DNA of 14,669 nucleotides from JACVRW01 sp035947555 (lineage in GTDB: Bacteria > Actinomycetota > Thermoleophilia > Solirubrobacterales > Thermoleophilaceae): NCBI GenBank assembly GCA_035947555.1, contig DASZJZ010000074.1, positions 1 to 14,669 on the forward strand, read 5' to 3'. A program made the translations under genes and the position numbers. How positions within the stretch are numbered: the first letter of the stretch is position 1; each line of letters starts with the position of its first letter. Below, piece by piece: positions 1-6,986 of the stretch. The notes below the pieces were generated by a model. It ran no database searches. It saw nothing but the letters and a program-made list of their open reading frames with translations, and was not told the DNA's origin.

Positions 1-20
1 CCGGAAGCCTGGGCGCTGCC

Positions 21-42
21 GCGGCCGGCGCGGTGCGGCCGC
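21..42 (-). terminator. Possible hairpin downstream of the small membrane gene
   Basis: GCGGCC (21-26) can pair with GGCCGC (37-42) around a 10-base loop, about 20 bases after the stop codon of the minus-strand gene at 61-246. There is no U-tract, so termination is only a guess, and short inverted repeats are common by chance in DNA this GC-rich. Confidence 0.2.
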
Positions 43-60
43 CCGCGCGCTTCGGCGGTC

Positions 61-246
61 CTACTCGCTACCGCGCACCGGCTCGGCCTTCGCGGCCTCC
101 GGCTCGTCCTTGCGGATGCGCAGGAACTTCATGAGACGGCCCCAGTACAGCTTGGCGGTGACGGCGACCGCGGCGAGCCCGCCGGCGATGATCTGCAGGA
201 TCATGCTCCCGCTGCCGGGATCCAGGTATGCGAGAACGCTGCTCAT
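61..246 (-). CDS. Small single-pass membrane protein with LDPGSGS motif
   Basis: This encodes a 61-residue protein of unknown function. It begins MSSVLAYLDPGSGSM, continues into one hydrophobic helix (about residues 14-34, ILQIIAGGLAAVAVTAKLYW) and ends in a charged tail rich in Lys, Arg, Glu and Ala. This looks like a small inner-membrane protein with a cytoplasmic basic tail. I chose the ATG at 246 because the conserved-looking YLDPGSGSM block follows it at once; a TTG at 267 would add seven residues (MERKNTT) that look like leader sequence. No strong Shine-Dalgarno sequence is visible; a GGAG lies about 15 bases upstream. From memory, short proteins with an LDPG(S/T)GS start and one helix recur in actinobacteria near glycan or sulfatase genes, but I cannot name a family. 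It diverges from the glycan cluster that begins at 642. Confidence 0.6.
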   Translation of the reverse strand: MSSVLAYLDPGSGSMILQIIAGGLAAVAVTAKLYWGRLMKFLRIRKDEPEAAKAEPVRGSE

Positions 247-538
247 GGTCGTGTTTTTTCGCTCCAAGCGGGAAGTCGGGGACGGTGCAGGCTAGCAAAG
301 GTGTTGCCACGCCGTGAAAGCACCGTTGCCATGTCGTTACTACCCCGCGCGTGCTATTCGACGCACGCGGGCGCGAATGTCAAATCCCTGCAAAGGCGAC
401 GTAAACAGCCTGCTCGAGCTGACCGATCTCGCGGGCCCAGACGAGCCACGCCCACGGGTCGTAGCTCGGCTCAGCCGGCAGGAGCAGCGACACGGCAGCC
501 AGCTCGATGCAGGCGGGATCGGTATCAGCATGCTCCTC

Positions 539-556
539 CGCCACGCTTAGGTGGCG
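539..556. repeat. Inverted repeat upstream of glycan cluster
   Basis: CGCCAC (539-544) and GTGGCG (551-556) are perfect inverted arms around GCTTAG. It lies about 90 bases before the glycosyltransferase start. It could be an operator or an RNA hairpin; function unknown. Confidence 0.3.
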
Positions 557-564
557 CCCCCCGG

Positions 565-600
565 GCGGTTGTGAAGCTCCGGTGGCGCGCTTGTGAAAGC
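565..600. repeat. Spaced direct repeat (TTGTGAA) with GNRA-loop hairpin
   Basis: GCGGTTGTGAAGC (565-577) and GCGCTTGTGAAAGC (587-600) are imperfect direct repeats sharing TTGTGAA, with starts 22 bases apart, about two helical turns. The second copy also folds: GCGCTT (587-592) pairs with AAGCGC (597-602) around a GTGA tetraloop, which fits the stable GNRA class. The pair lies 40-75 bases before the glycosyltransferase start, so a regulator site or leader structure is plausible. Confidence 0.35.
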
Positions 601-621
601 GCCGCTGACCTACGGGGTCTT

Positions 622-627
622 TACGCT
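622..627 (+). promoter_or_regulatory. Candidate -10 box (TACGCT) for the glycan cluster
   Basis: TACGCT fits the actinobacterial TANNNT -10 pattern and lies 14 bases before the ATG at 642, which would give a very short leader. No good -35 hexamer is visible at the usual spacing, so this is a weak candidate. Confidence 0.25.
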
Positions 628-641
628 ACGTGGGGGCCCGC

Positions 642-1703
642 ATGAAGCTCATCGTCCAGATCCCCTGCTTCAACGAGGAGGAGACCCTCCCCTCCACGCT
701 CGCCGACCTCCCGCGCGCGATTCCGGGGATCGAGACCGTCGAGTGGCTCGTGATCGACGACGGCTCGACCGACCGCACCGTAGAGGTGGCCCGCGCCGGC
801 GGCGTGGATCACGTCGTGCGACTCACGAACAACAAGGGCCTCGCAGCGGCCTTCCAGGCGGGGCTCGACGCCTGCCTGAAGCTCGGCGCCGACATCATCG
901 TCAACACGGATGCCGACAACCAGTACAGCGGACAGGACATCCCGAAGCTGGTGACGCCGATTCTGAACGGCACAGCCGACATGGTCATCGGGGACCGCAA
1001 GACCGATCAGATCGAACACTTCTCCCCCGTGAAGAAGCGCTTGCAGCGTTGGGGCAGCGCGGTCGTGCGGCGCGCTTCCGGCACCAACGTGCCGGACACC
1101 ACCTCCGGGTTCCGCGCCTACAACCGCGAGGCCGCCCTGCAGATGCAAGTGGTGTCGAAGTTCACCTACACGCTCGAGTCGATCATCCAGGCCGGCAAGA
1201 TGCTCGTGGCCGTCGACCACGTCCCGATCCGGACGAACCCGAAGACGCGCGAGTCTCGGCTCTTCCCGTCGACCGGGTCGTATGTGCGGCGCAACGCGGT
1301 GTCGATCTTCCGGATCTACGCGCTCTACGAGCCGTTGCGCGTGTTCCTCGCCGCCGCCGCCTTCTTCGCGGTGATCGGGGCCGTGATCTGGGCTCGCTTC
1401 CTGTACTTCTACTTCTTCGCCGACGAGCCCGGGCAGCACATCCAGTCGCTGATCCTGGGCTCGACGCTCTTCATCGTGGCCGTTCAGCTCGCGGCCCTCG
1501 GCGTCGTCGGCGACATCCTCGCCGGCAGCCGGCTGCTTCAGCAGCGCCAGCTCGAGCGCGTGCGGCGCGTCGAGCTCCACCTCGGCGTAGAGCCGTCGCA
1601 CTATGAGCCCGGCGCCCGGCCGACCGGCCAGGAGGCCACCACCGGCGCCCGGGCGGGGCGCGCCACCGGCAAGACCGAGGACCGCGAGGCGCTGAAGCTG
1701 TGA
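642..1703 (+). CDS. GT2 family glycosyltransferase, polyprenyl-phosphate sugar type
   Basis: This 353-aa enzyme probably moves a sugar from a nucleotide donor onto a membrane lipid carrier such as undecaprenyl phosphate, at the cytoplasmic face. The N-terminal GT-A fold starts at once (MKLIVQIPCFNEEETLP). It shows the donor-binding DDGSTD (39-44) and the metal-binding DADNQY motif (D90, D92) typical of DPM1/GtrB/ArnC-like enzymes. Two membrane helices follow (about 233-252 and 270-292), then a basic stretch and a disordered Gly/Ala/Thr-rich tail (about 320-353). I chose ATG 642; a GTG at 630 would add only MGAR ahead of the conserved start. Its stop overlaps the next gene's GTG (GTGA, 1700-1703), implying translational coupling. 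With the methyltransferase and flippase downstream it suggests surface glycan or glycolipid synthesis. The exact sugar cannot be read from sequence. Confidence 0.88.
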   Translation: MKLIVQIPCFNEEETLPSTLADLPRAIPGIETVEWLVIDDGSTDRTVEVARAGGVDHVVRLTNNKGLAAAFQAGLDACLKLGADIIVNTDADNQYSGQDIPKLVTPILNGTADMVIGDRKTDQIEHFSPVKKRLQRWGSAVVRRASGTNVPDTTSGFRAYNREAALQMQVVSKFTYTLESIIQAGKMLVAVDHVPIRTNPKTRESRLFPSTGSYVRRNAVSIFRIYALYEPLRVFLAAAAFFAVIGAVIWARFLYFYFFADEPGQHIQSLILGSTLFIVAVQLAALGVVGDILAGSRLLQQRQLERVRRVELHLGVEPSHYEPGARPTGQEATTGARAGRATGKTEDREALKL

Positions 1704-2314
1704 GCGCCACCGCCGAGGTACCCACCGGGAACACCTACGACAAGTACGGCTCGACCAACCCGGTGGTCCGGCGGCTGATGTCCGGGTTCCACTCGACGCT
1801 CGACGAGCTGTTCGCGCTGGCGGCGCCGGGGTCGATCCTCGACGTGGGCTGCGGCGAGGGCGTGCTCACGGTCGAGTGGGCCGAGCGGCTCGGCGACGGC
1901 CGCGTGGTCGGCATCGACCTCGACGACCCGAAGCTGCGCGCCGAGTGGGAGAAGCGCTCGCGCCCGAACCTCGAGTTCCGCGCCGAGGAGGCCACCTCGC
2001 TGTCCTTCGACGACGACTCCTTCGACATGGCCACCGCCATCGAGGTGCTCGAGCACGTGCCCGATCCCGAGGCGACCCTGGCCGAGATGGCCCGGGTGGC
2101 GCGCCGCCACCTCCTCGTGAGCGTGCCGCGCGAGCCGCTGTGGCGAGGGCTCAACATGGCCCGCGCGGCCTACCTGCGTGACCTGGGCAACACGCCCGGT
2201 CACGTGAACCACTGGTCGAAGCGGGCGTTCACCTCGCTGCTGTCCCGTTACGGGACGGTCGAGCAGGTGCGCTCGCCGTTCCCGTGGACCATGGTGCTTG
2301 TCCGCCTCACGTAG
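1700..2314 (+). CDS. Class I SAM-dependent methyltransferase (Methyltransf_11 type)
   Basis: This 204-aa soluble methyltransferase has the SAM-binding motif I ILDVGCGEG (46-54), the acidic ribose-binding end of strand 2 (GIDLDD, 71-76), and the motif-III-like block FDMATAIEVLEHVPDPEATLAEMARV (108-133, shown here as positions and key residues E115, E118, H119). The C-terminal part (PREPLWRG, then GHVNHWSKRAF) is typical of small-molecule or sugar methyltransferases found beside glycosyltransferases. The GTG start at 1700 overlaps the glycosyltransferase stop by four bases, so the two are almost certainly co-translated. I infer that it methylates a sugar or lipid-linked glycan made by this cluster. 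The substrate is unknown. Confidence 0.85.
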   Translation: MSATAEVPTGNTYDKYGSTNPVVRRLMSGFHSTLDELFALAAPGSILDVGCGEGVLTVEWAERLGDGRVVGIDLDDPKLRAEWEKRSRPNLEFRAEEATSLSFDDDSFDMATAIEVLEHVPDPEATLAEMARVARRHLLVSVPREPLWRGLNMARAAYLRDLGNTPGHVNHWSKRAFTSLLSRYGTVEQVRSPFPWTMVLVRLT

Positions 2315-2321
2315 AAGCGAG

Positions 2322-2341
2322 CCGGGGGCGCACGCCCCCGG
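2322..2341 (+). repeat. Perfect GC hairpin between methyltransferase and flippase
   Basis: CCGGGGGCG (2322-2330) and CGCCCCCGG (2333-2341) form a 9-base perfect inverted repeat with only CA between. It sits between the methyltransferase stop (2314) and the flippase ATG (2352). It lacks a U-tract. It could reduce read-through or mask the flippase start; if the flippase actually starts at TTG 2298, the hairpin is inside coding DNA. Confidence 0.5.
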
Positions 2342-2351
2342 ACCCCCGCTG

Positions 2352-3665
2352 ATGTCTGGCCGGTCGGCCCCGAGCTCCTACGGCAGGGGGGCGGCGATCC
2401 TCTCGGTGGGGATCGGCGTCACCGGCCTCATCACCTTCGGCTACTTCTCGCTCGCCAGCTACTCGCTCGAGGAGGCCGAGTACGGGCGCATCACGCTGCT
2501 CTGGTCGGCGGTGTTCATCACGGTGTCTGTCCTGTACCGGCCGGTGGAGCAGTTGCTCTCCCGGACGATCGCGGACCGCGACGCGCGGGGAATCACGGGC
2601 ACGGAGCATCTTCGGGTGGCGGCCACGATTCAGCTGGGACTGGGCTTGCTGTTCGCCGTCGCTGCCCTCCTGCTACGTGGTCCCATCGAGGACGACCTCT
2701 TCGGCGGCTCCGAGGCGCTCTACTGGATCCTGATCGTCACCGTGCTCGCCTACGCGGCGAGCTACTTCGCGCGCGGCTTCCTCGCCGGGCACCACCGCTT
2801 CGGCCTGTACGGCGGGCTCGTCCTGATGGAGGCGAGCTCCCGCTGCCTGTTCGCACTGGCGGTGGCGGTGGGGATCGCGGAGGGCCAGACGGCCGTGGCG
2901 CTCGGGATGGCGGCGGCGCCGATCGTGTCGCTGGCGGTGGTGCCGTGGGCGATCGGGCGGCGGCTGCGGGCCCCGAGCGCCGCCGCCGACCCCCAGACCC
3001 TCGACGCCGCCGCTCGCGACGAGCCGGCCGGCACCGAGCCAGAGTTCACCCTCGCCCACGGCTCCGGCTTCGCCGTCGCGGTCCTCCTCATCATGCTGAG
3101 CGAGCAGACCTTCCTAAACGCGGGCCCGCTGCTCGTCGAGGCCTCCGAGGGCCAGCGCGGCGCCGCTCTCGCCGGCTTCACCTTCAACGTGCTCCTCATC
3201 GCCCGCGCCCCGCTCCAGCTCTTCCAGGCCGTCCAGACCTCGATCCTCCCCCACCTCACCCGCTTACGCGCGAGCGGCGAGACCGACCCCTTCCGCCGCA
3301 GCGTCAACCTCACGCTCACCGCAATCGCCGCCTTTGCGGCCTGCGTGGCGCTCGTCATGCTCGCCGTCGGCCCCTTCCTGATGGACCTCGTCTTCGGCGG
3401 CGACTTCGACTACGAGCGCGTCGGCCTCGTGCTCGTGTCGCTCGGCATGGGCCTCTATCTCGCCGCCGCCACGCTCAACCAGGCGCTGCTCGCCCACGGC
3501 CGCGCCGCTCCCGCCGCCGCGGCCTGGGGCGCCTGCGCAGCCACCTTCGCGCTGTTCCTGTTGCTGGCGGACTTCGACGACCGCGTGCTCCAGGTCGAGA
3601 TCGCCTTTCTCGGCGCCGCGGCCCTGCTCTGTGCGCTCCTTCACACGCTTTACCGCAGAGCCTGA
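2352..3665 (+). CDS. Polysaccharide/oligosaccharide flippase (MOP superfamily)
   Basis: This 437-aa polytopic membrane protein has about 12 hydrophobic segments, from ILSVGIGVTGLITFGYFSLA near the N-terminus to FLGAAALLCALLHTLY at the end. The pattern of helix pairs, a long cytoplasmic loop (after VVPWAIGRRLRAPS) and short charged turns fits Wzx/RfbX-like members of the MOP exporter superfamily, which flip lipid-linked glycans across the membrane. I used ATG 2352 (MSGRSAPSSYGRG) because the membrane region follows soon after. A TTG at 2298 would add 18 Arg/Pro-rich residues and overlap the methyltransferase by 17 bases; neither start has a clear ribosome binding site. The product probably exports what the two upstream enzymes make. 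Confidence 0.8.
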   Translation: MSGRSAPSSYGRGAAILSVGIGVTGLITFGYFSLASYSLEEAEYGRITLLWSAVFITVSVLYRPVEQLLSRTIADRDARGITGTEHLRVAATIQLGLGLLFAVAALLLRGPIEDDLFGGSEALYWILIVTVLAYAASYFARGFLAGHHRFGLYGGLVLMEASSRCLFALAVAVGIAEGQTAVALGMAAAPIVSLAVVPWAIGRRLRAPSAAADPQTLDAAARDEPAGTEPEFTLAHGSGFAVAVLLIMLSEQTFLNAGPLLVEASEGQRGAALAGFTFNVLLIARAPLQLFQAVQTSILPHLTRLRASGETDPFRRSVNLTLTAIAAFAACVALVMLAVGPFLMDLVFGGDFDYERVGLVLVSLGMGLYLAAATLNQALLAHGRAAPAAAAWGACAATFALFLLLADFDDRVLQVEIAFLGAAALLCALLHTLYRRA

Positions 3666-3681
3666 GATCCTCGAAGGCGGC

Positions 3682-4395
3682 ATGCCCGAGCCGCTCACGA
3701 TCCCCACCCGATTCAACGGGCCGCCGTCGTCGGCGAACGGCGGGTACACCTCCGGCCGGGTCGCCGAGCTCGTGGGTACGGAGGAGGTGGCGGTGTCGCT
3801 GCGCCTGCCGCCGCCGCTCGAGCGGCCGCTCGATGTGGTCCGGGACGGCGACCGCGTGGAGCTCCGCGACCGCGACGGCGAACTCGTAGCGGAGGGCTAC
3901 CCAGAGACCCTCGGTCTCGACGTGCCTGACCCCATCTCGCCCGACCAAGCGGCGGCCGCGTCGGAAGCGGGGCACGAGAAGTGGGCCGCGAACCACCCGT
4001 TTCGCACCTGCGTGGTGTGCGGCCCCGACCGCCGGCCCCACGACGGGCTGTGCATCTTCCCGGGCCCGCTCGCCGACGGGATGTTCGCCGCTCCCTGGAC
4101 GCCGGACGAGTCGGTCGGCAACGGCGACGGCGAGGTCCGCCCCGAGTGCGTCTGGGCGGCGCTCGACTGCCCGACGAGCGCACCGGTCGCAAACTTCGGC
4201 GACGGGCCGCCGATGGTGCTCGCCCGGCTCACCGCCCGGCTGGCGGCCTCGGTGCTCGTCGGCGAGCGGCACTCGCTCGTGTCATGGCCGCTCGCCCTGA
4301 ACGGCCGCAAGCGGCATTCGGCGTGCGCGCTGTTCGACTCCGAGGGACGCCTGCTGTCCGCCTCGCGCGCTCTGTGGATCGAGCTTCGGAGGTGA
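3682..4395 (+). CDS. Hotdog-fold thioesterase-like protein
   Basis: This 237-aa soluble protein resembles actinobacterial acyl-CoA thioesterase-like (hotdog) proteins. The N-terminal half has FNGPPSSANGGYTSGRVAEL (11-30), in which the NGGY turn followed by a helix is hotdog-like. A middle segment holds C110-x2-C113 (FRTCVVCGPDRR) with C124. The C-terminal half starts VWAALDCPTSAP (157-168), which looks like a second hotdog half. The ATG at 3682 is preceded by AAGGCGG at good spacing; an earlier in-frame GTG at 3631 would overlap the flippase gene and has no comparable support. The gene starts 16 bases after the flippase stop, so it is probably in the same transcript, perhaps acting on acyl groups. 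No catalytic residue can be assigned by eye. The cysteine pair could bind zinc or be structural. Confidence 0.6.
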   Translation: MPEPLTIPTRFNGPPSSANGGYTSGRVAELVGTEEVAVSLRLPPPLERPLDVVRDGDRVELRDRDGELVAEGYPETLGLDVPDPISPDQAAAASEAGHEKWAANHPFRTCVVCGPDRRPHDGLCIFPGPLADGMFAAPWTPDESVGNGDGEVRPECVWAALDCPTSAPVANFGDGPPMVLARLTARLAASVLVGERHSLVSWPLALNGRKRHSACALFDSEGRLLSASRALWIELRR

Positions 4396-4398
4396 TCT

Positions 4399-4417
4399 CG
4401 GCGCCGGGACGGCGCCG
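4399..4417 (+). terminator. Hairpin after the thioesterase-like gene
   Basis: CGGCGCC (4399-4405) pairs perfectly with GGCGCCG (4411-4417) around GGGAC, starting four bases after the stop codon. There is no U-tract, as is common for terminator-like hairpins in high-GC actinobacteria. It plausibly ends the glycan operon and separates it from the oxidoreductase gene. Confidence 0.45.
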
Positions 4418-4453
4418 TTGCCATCGGCACCGCGGGCAGGATGCCTGCGGGGG

Positions 4454-4459
4454 TAACCT
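4454..4459 (+). promoter_or_regulatory. Candidate -10 box for a leaderless transcript
   Basis: TAACCT matches TANNNT and ends six bases before the ATG at 4466, so transcription would start at or next to the start codon. This fits the absence of any Shine-Dalgarno sequence there. No clear -35 hexamer is visible at 16-19 bases upstream. Confidence 0.4.
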
Positions 4460-4465
4460 GCTCCA

Positions 4466-6709
4466 ATGGCCCTTCACTACCGCACCTGCCCCTTCTGCGA
4501 GGCCACCTGCGGCCTCCAGGTCGAGACCGAGGGGCGTGAGGTGGTGTCCGTCAAGGGCGACAAGGAGGACGTCTTCAGCCGCGGTTTCATCTGCCCCAAG
4601 GCGCACGGCCTCAAGCAGCTCCACGAGGACCCCGACCGGCTGACCACGCCGCTCGTCCGCCGCGACGGCGAGCTGGTCGAGGCCACCTGGGACGAGGCTT
4701 TCGACGAGATCGACCGCCGCCTGTCGCCGCTGCTGGCGGAGCACGGGCGCGACGCGGTGGCCGTTTACCTCGGCAACCCGATCGTGCACAACCTGTCGGG
4801 CGTGCTCTACGGGCCGGCGTTCCTGCGCGCGCTCGGCAGCCGCAACATCTACTCGGCCTCGACGGTCGACCAGATGCCGAAGCAGGTCTCGTCCGGGCTG
4901 ATGTTCGGCACGATGTTGTCGATCCCGCTCGCGGACGTGGACCGCACGGACCACCTGCTGATCCTCGGCGCGAACCCCCTCGTGTCGAACGGCAGTCTGC
5001 TCACGGCGCCCGACATGCGCGGCCGGCTGCGCGCGATCCGCGAGCGCGGCGGGAAGGTCGTGGTGGTGGACCCGCGCCGCACGCGCACCGCCGAGGAGGC
5101 CGACGAGCACCATTTCATCCGCCCGGGCACCGACGCCTTCCTGCTCGCCGCGATGGCCTGCACGCTCGTAGAGGAGGGCCTGGCCGACCCCGGTCCGCTC
5201 GCGGAGCACGTCAACTGCCTCGACGAGGTGACAGAGCTGGTGCGCGGCTTCCCGCCTGAGCGCGCGGCCGCGGCCTGCGGGATCCCGGCGGAGGAGATCC
5301 GCCGCATGGCGCGCGAGCTGGCGGCCGCTCCGCGCGCGGCTGTGTACGGCCGGATCGGCACCTGCACGCAGGAGTTCGGGACGCTCGCCTCCTGGCTCGT
5401 GGACGTGCTCAACGTGCTCACCGGCAACCTCGACCGAGAGGGCGGGGTGATGTTCTCCCGCGCCGCGGCGGCACAGAAGAACTCGTCGGGGAACGGCGGC
5501 AGCGGCAGGGGCGTCCGGCTGGGGCGCTGGGACAGCCGCGTACGCGGCCTGCCGGAGATGTTCGGCGAGCTGCCCGTCTCCTGCCTGGCGGAGGAGATCG
5601 AGACGCCCGGCGAGGGCCAGGTGCGAGCGCTGATCACCCTGGCCGGCAACCCGGTGGTCTCGACGCCCAATGCCGGCCGGCTCGAGCAGGCAATCGAGGG
5701 GCTCGACTTCCAGCTCGCGATCGACCTGTACGTGAACGAGACGACCCGGCACGCCGACGTGGTCCTCCCCGCCCCGCAGCCGCTCGAGCGGTCGCACTTC
5801 GACCTGGCCTTCTACCAGCTGTCCGTGCGCAACGTGGCCAACTACTCGCCGGCGGTGTTCGAGGGCACCGGCCCTGCCGAGTGGGAGCTGCTCCTGCGGC
5901 TGGCCGGGGTCGTGAGCGGCCAGGGTCCGAACGCCGACGTGGCGGCGATCGACGACCTCGTGATCTCGACGCTCGTGCAGCGCGAGGTCACGATGGCCGG
6001 CTCGCCCGTGGAGGGACGCGACCCGGCCGAGCTCTTGGAGGAGCTCGAGCCGCGCCGCGGCCCGGAGCGGATCCTCGACTTCATGCTGCGGGTCGGGCCC
6101 TACGGCGACGCCTTCGGAGCGGAAGTCGGGAACGGCGACCGCTCCGTCGGGCTCACACTCGCCACCCTGGAGGCGAGCCCGCATGGCGTCGACCTCGGTG
6201 GCCACCGGCCTCGCATCCCGGAGATGCTGCGAACCCCCTCCGGAAGGATCGAGCTCGCCCCGGAGAGCATCGTCGCCGACGTCGAGCGGCTGCGCCCGGA
6301 GCTCGACCGCCGGCGGAACGGCGACATGGTGCTGATCGGCCGCCGCCAGCTTCGCTCGAACAACTCCTGGATGCACAACCTGCCGGCGTTGGTGAAGGGC
6401 AAGGACCGCTGCACGCTGCACATCCACCCCGACGACGCCGAGCGACTCGGTCTCGAGGACGGGGGCCGGGCGACGGTCAGCTCCGCCGCCGGCCGGATCG
6501 AGGCGCCGGTGGAGCTGACCGACGGGATCATGCCCGGCGTGGTCTCGATCCCACACGGCTGGGGCCACGACGCACCCGGAGTGCGGATGAGGGTGGCGAG
6601 CGAGCACGCCGGCGTGAACAGCAACGTGCTGGCGGACGAGACGCGGGTGGACCCCGTGTCCGGGAACGCAGTATTGAACGGGATCCCCGTAGAGCTCCAA
6701 CCGGCCTGA
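4466..6709 (+). CDS. Molybdopterin-dependent oxidoreductase, [4Fe-4S] subunit (DMSO reductase superfamily)
   Basis: This 747-aa protein belongs to the molybdenum/tungsten bis-MGD enzyme superfamily (formate dehydrogenase, assimilatory nitrate reductase and relatives). An N-terminal iron-sulfur site is complete: C8-x2-C11-x3-C15 and C43, followed by P44-K45, the lysine that usually relays electrons from cluster to cofactor. The cofactor domains follow: NPIVHNLSG (104-112), LLILGANPLVSNG (164-176) and KVVVVDPRRTRTA (197-209). The C-terminal domain (about 624-747) has the dinucleotide-binding fold, including PHGWGHDAPGVR. At the usual metal-ligand position (about 127-136, NIYSASTVDQ) there is no Cys or Sec; Ser or Tyr occupies it. 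There is no twin-arginine signal, so it is probably cytoplasmic. No ferredoxin, flavin or membrane subunit is nearby, so the electron partner and substrate are unknown. Confidence 0.85.
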   Translation: MALHYRTCPFCEATCGLQVETEGREVVSVKGDKEDVFSRGFICPKAHGLKQLHEDPDRLTTPLVRRDGELVEATWDEAFDEIDRRLSPLLAEHGRDAVAVYLGNPIVHNLSGVLYGPAFLRALGSRNIYSASTVDQMPKQVSSGLMFGTMLSIPLADVDRTDHLLILGANPLVSNGSLLTAPDMRGRLRAIRERGGKVVVVDPRRTRTAEEADEHHFIRPGTDAFLLAAMACTLVEEGLADPGPLAEHVNCLDEVTELVRGFPPERAAAACGIPAEEIRRMARELAAAPRAAVYGRIGTCTQEFGTLASWLVDVLNVLTGNLDREGGVMFSRAAAAQKNSSGNGGSGRGVRLGRWDSRVRGLPEMFGELPVSCLAEEIETPGEGQVRALITLAGNPVVSTPNAGRLEQAIEGLDFQLAIDLYVNETTRHADVVLPAPQPLERSHFDLAFYQLSVRNVANYSPAVFEGTGPAEWELLLRLAGVVSGQGPNADVAAIDDLVISTLVQREVTMAGSPVEGRDPAELLEELEPRRGPERILDFMLRVGPYGDAFGAEVGNGDRSVGLTLATLEASPHGVDLGGHRPRIPEMLRTPSGRIELAPESIVADVERLRPELDRRRNGDMVLIGRRQLRSNNSWMHNLPALVKGKDRCTLHIHPDDAERLGLEDGGRATVSSAAGRIEAPVELTDGIMPGVVSIPHGWGHDAPGVRMRVASEHAGVNSNVLADETRVDPVSGNAVLNGIPVELQPA

Positions 6710-6711
6710 GG

Positions 6712-6731
6712 CGCCGGGAACGCCCCCGGCG
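6712..6731. terminator. Shared hairpin between convergent genes
   Basis: CGCCGGG (6712-6718) pairs perfectly with CCCGGCG (6725-6731) around AACGCC. It fills the 25-base gap between the oxidoreductase stop (6709) and the zinc-ribbon stop (6735). The position fits a bidirectional terminator, although neither side has a U-tract. Confidence 0.55.
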
Positions 6732-6734
6732 ATC

Positions 6735-6962
6735 TCAGATCAGTTGGAGCATGGACTCGCCGCAGTTGCGGCATGTCACGTTCGCCGTGTCCGACATCCG
6801 GGCGATCGTCGAGTGGGCGCCGCAGTTCGGGCACTCCGAGCGCAGCTCGTAGCGGTGCAGGCAGTTCACGCAGCGGTAGCGGCCGGCCAGGTTCGTGCCG
6901 CGCAGCCACGGCTCGCCGCACGAGGGGCACTGGGGGCCAAGGCTGGTTTCCTCACTCGCCAC
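6735..6962 (-). CDS. Small double zinc-ribbon protein
   Basis: This encodes a 75-aa protein with four Cys-x2-Cys pairs: C12/C15 (CPSC), C31/C34 (CVNC), C44/C47 (CPNC) and C64/C67 (CRNC). These should make two zinc ribbons, the first from pairs 1 and 2 and the second from pairs 3 and 4. The layout recalls the small zinc-ribbon family that includes E. coli YfgJ, but the match is by spacing only. No catalytic residues are visible; nucleic-acid or protein binding is the usual role of such ribbons. The start is GTG at 6962, 24 bases after the fmt stop and on the same strand, so it is probably co-transcribed with fmt. The upstream bases hold no strong Shine-Dalgarno sequence. Confidence 0.8.
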   Translation of the reverse strand: MASEETSLGPQCPSCGEPWLRGTNLAGRYRCVNCLHRYELRSECPNCGAHSTIARMSDTANVTCRNCGESMLQLI

Positions 6963-6986
6963 GGGACCAGGAAGCTACCCGCTCGC

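Larger units (their letters stand above)
270..641. other. Gene-free stretch between divergent genes
   Basis: I see no convincing gene here. The frames that stay open give low-complexity Arg/Ala/Pro-rich products without a ribosome binding site. The stretch is less GC-biased than the coding DNA around it. It should hold the promoters for the small minus-strand gene and the plus-strand glycan cluster. The right end carries two hairpins and a spaced direct repeat, listed separately. Confidence 0.5.

Noticed and set aside
254..259. Run of six T on the plus strand, considered as terminator tail
   Set aside because: It has no hairpin before it and lies in the leader of the minus-strand small gene.
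301..645. Open plus-strand frame before the glycosyltransferase
   Set aside because: It has no ribosome binding site, Arg/Ala-rich composition, and overlaps repeats and hairpins. It looks non-coding.
4229..6700. A long (823-codon) open frame antisense to the molybdenum oxidoreductase
   Set aside because: It is a by-product of GC-biased third codon positions. Its translation is Arg/Ala/His-rich with no recognisable domain, while the plus frame has a complete family signature.
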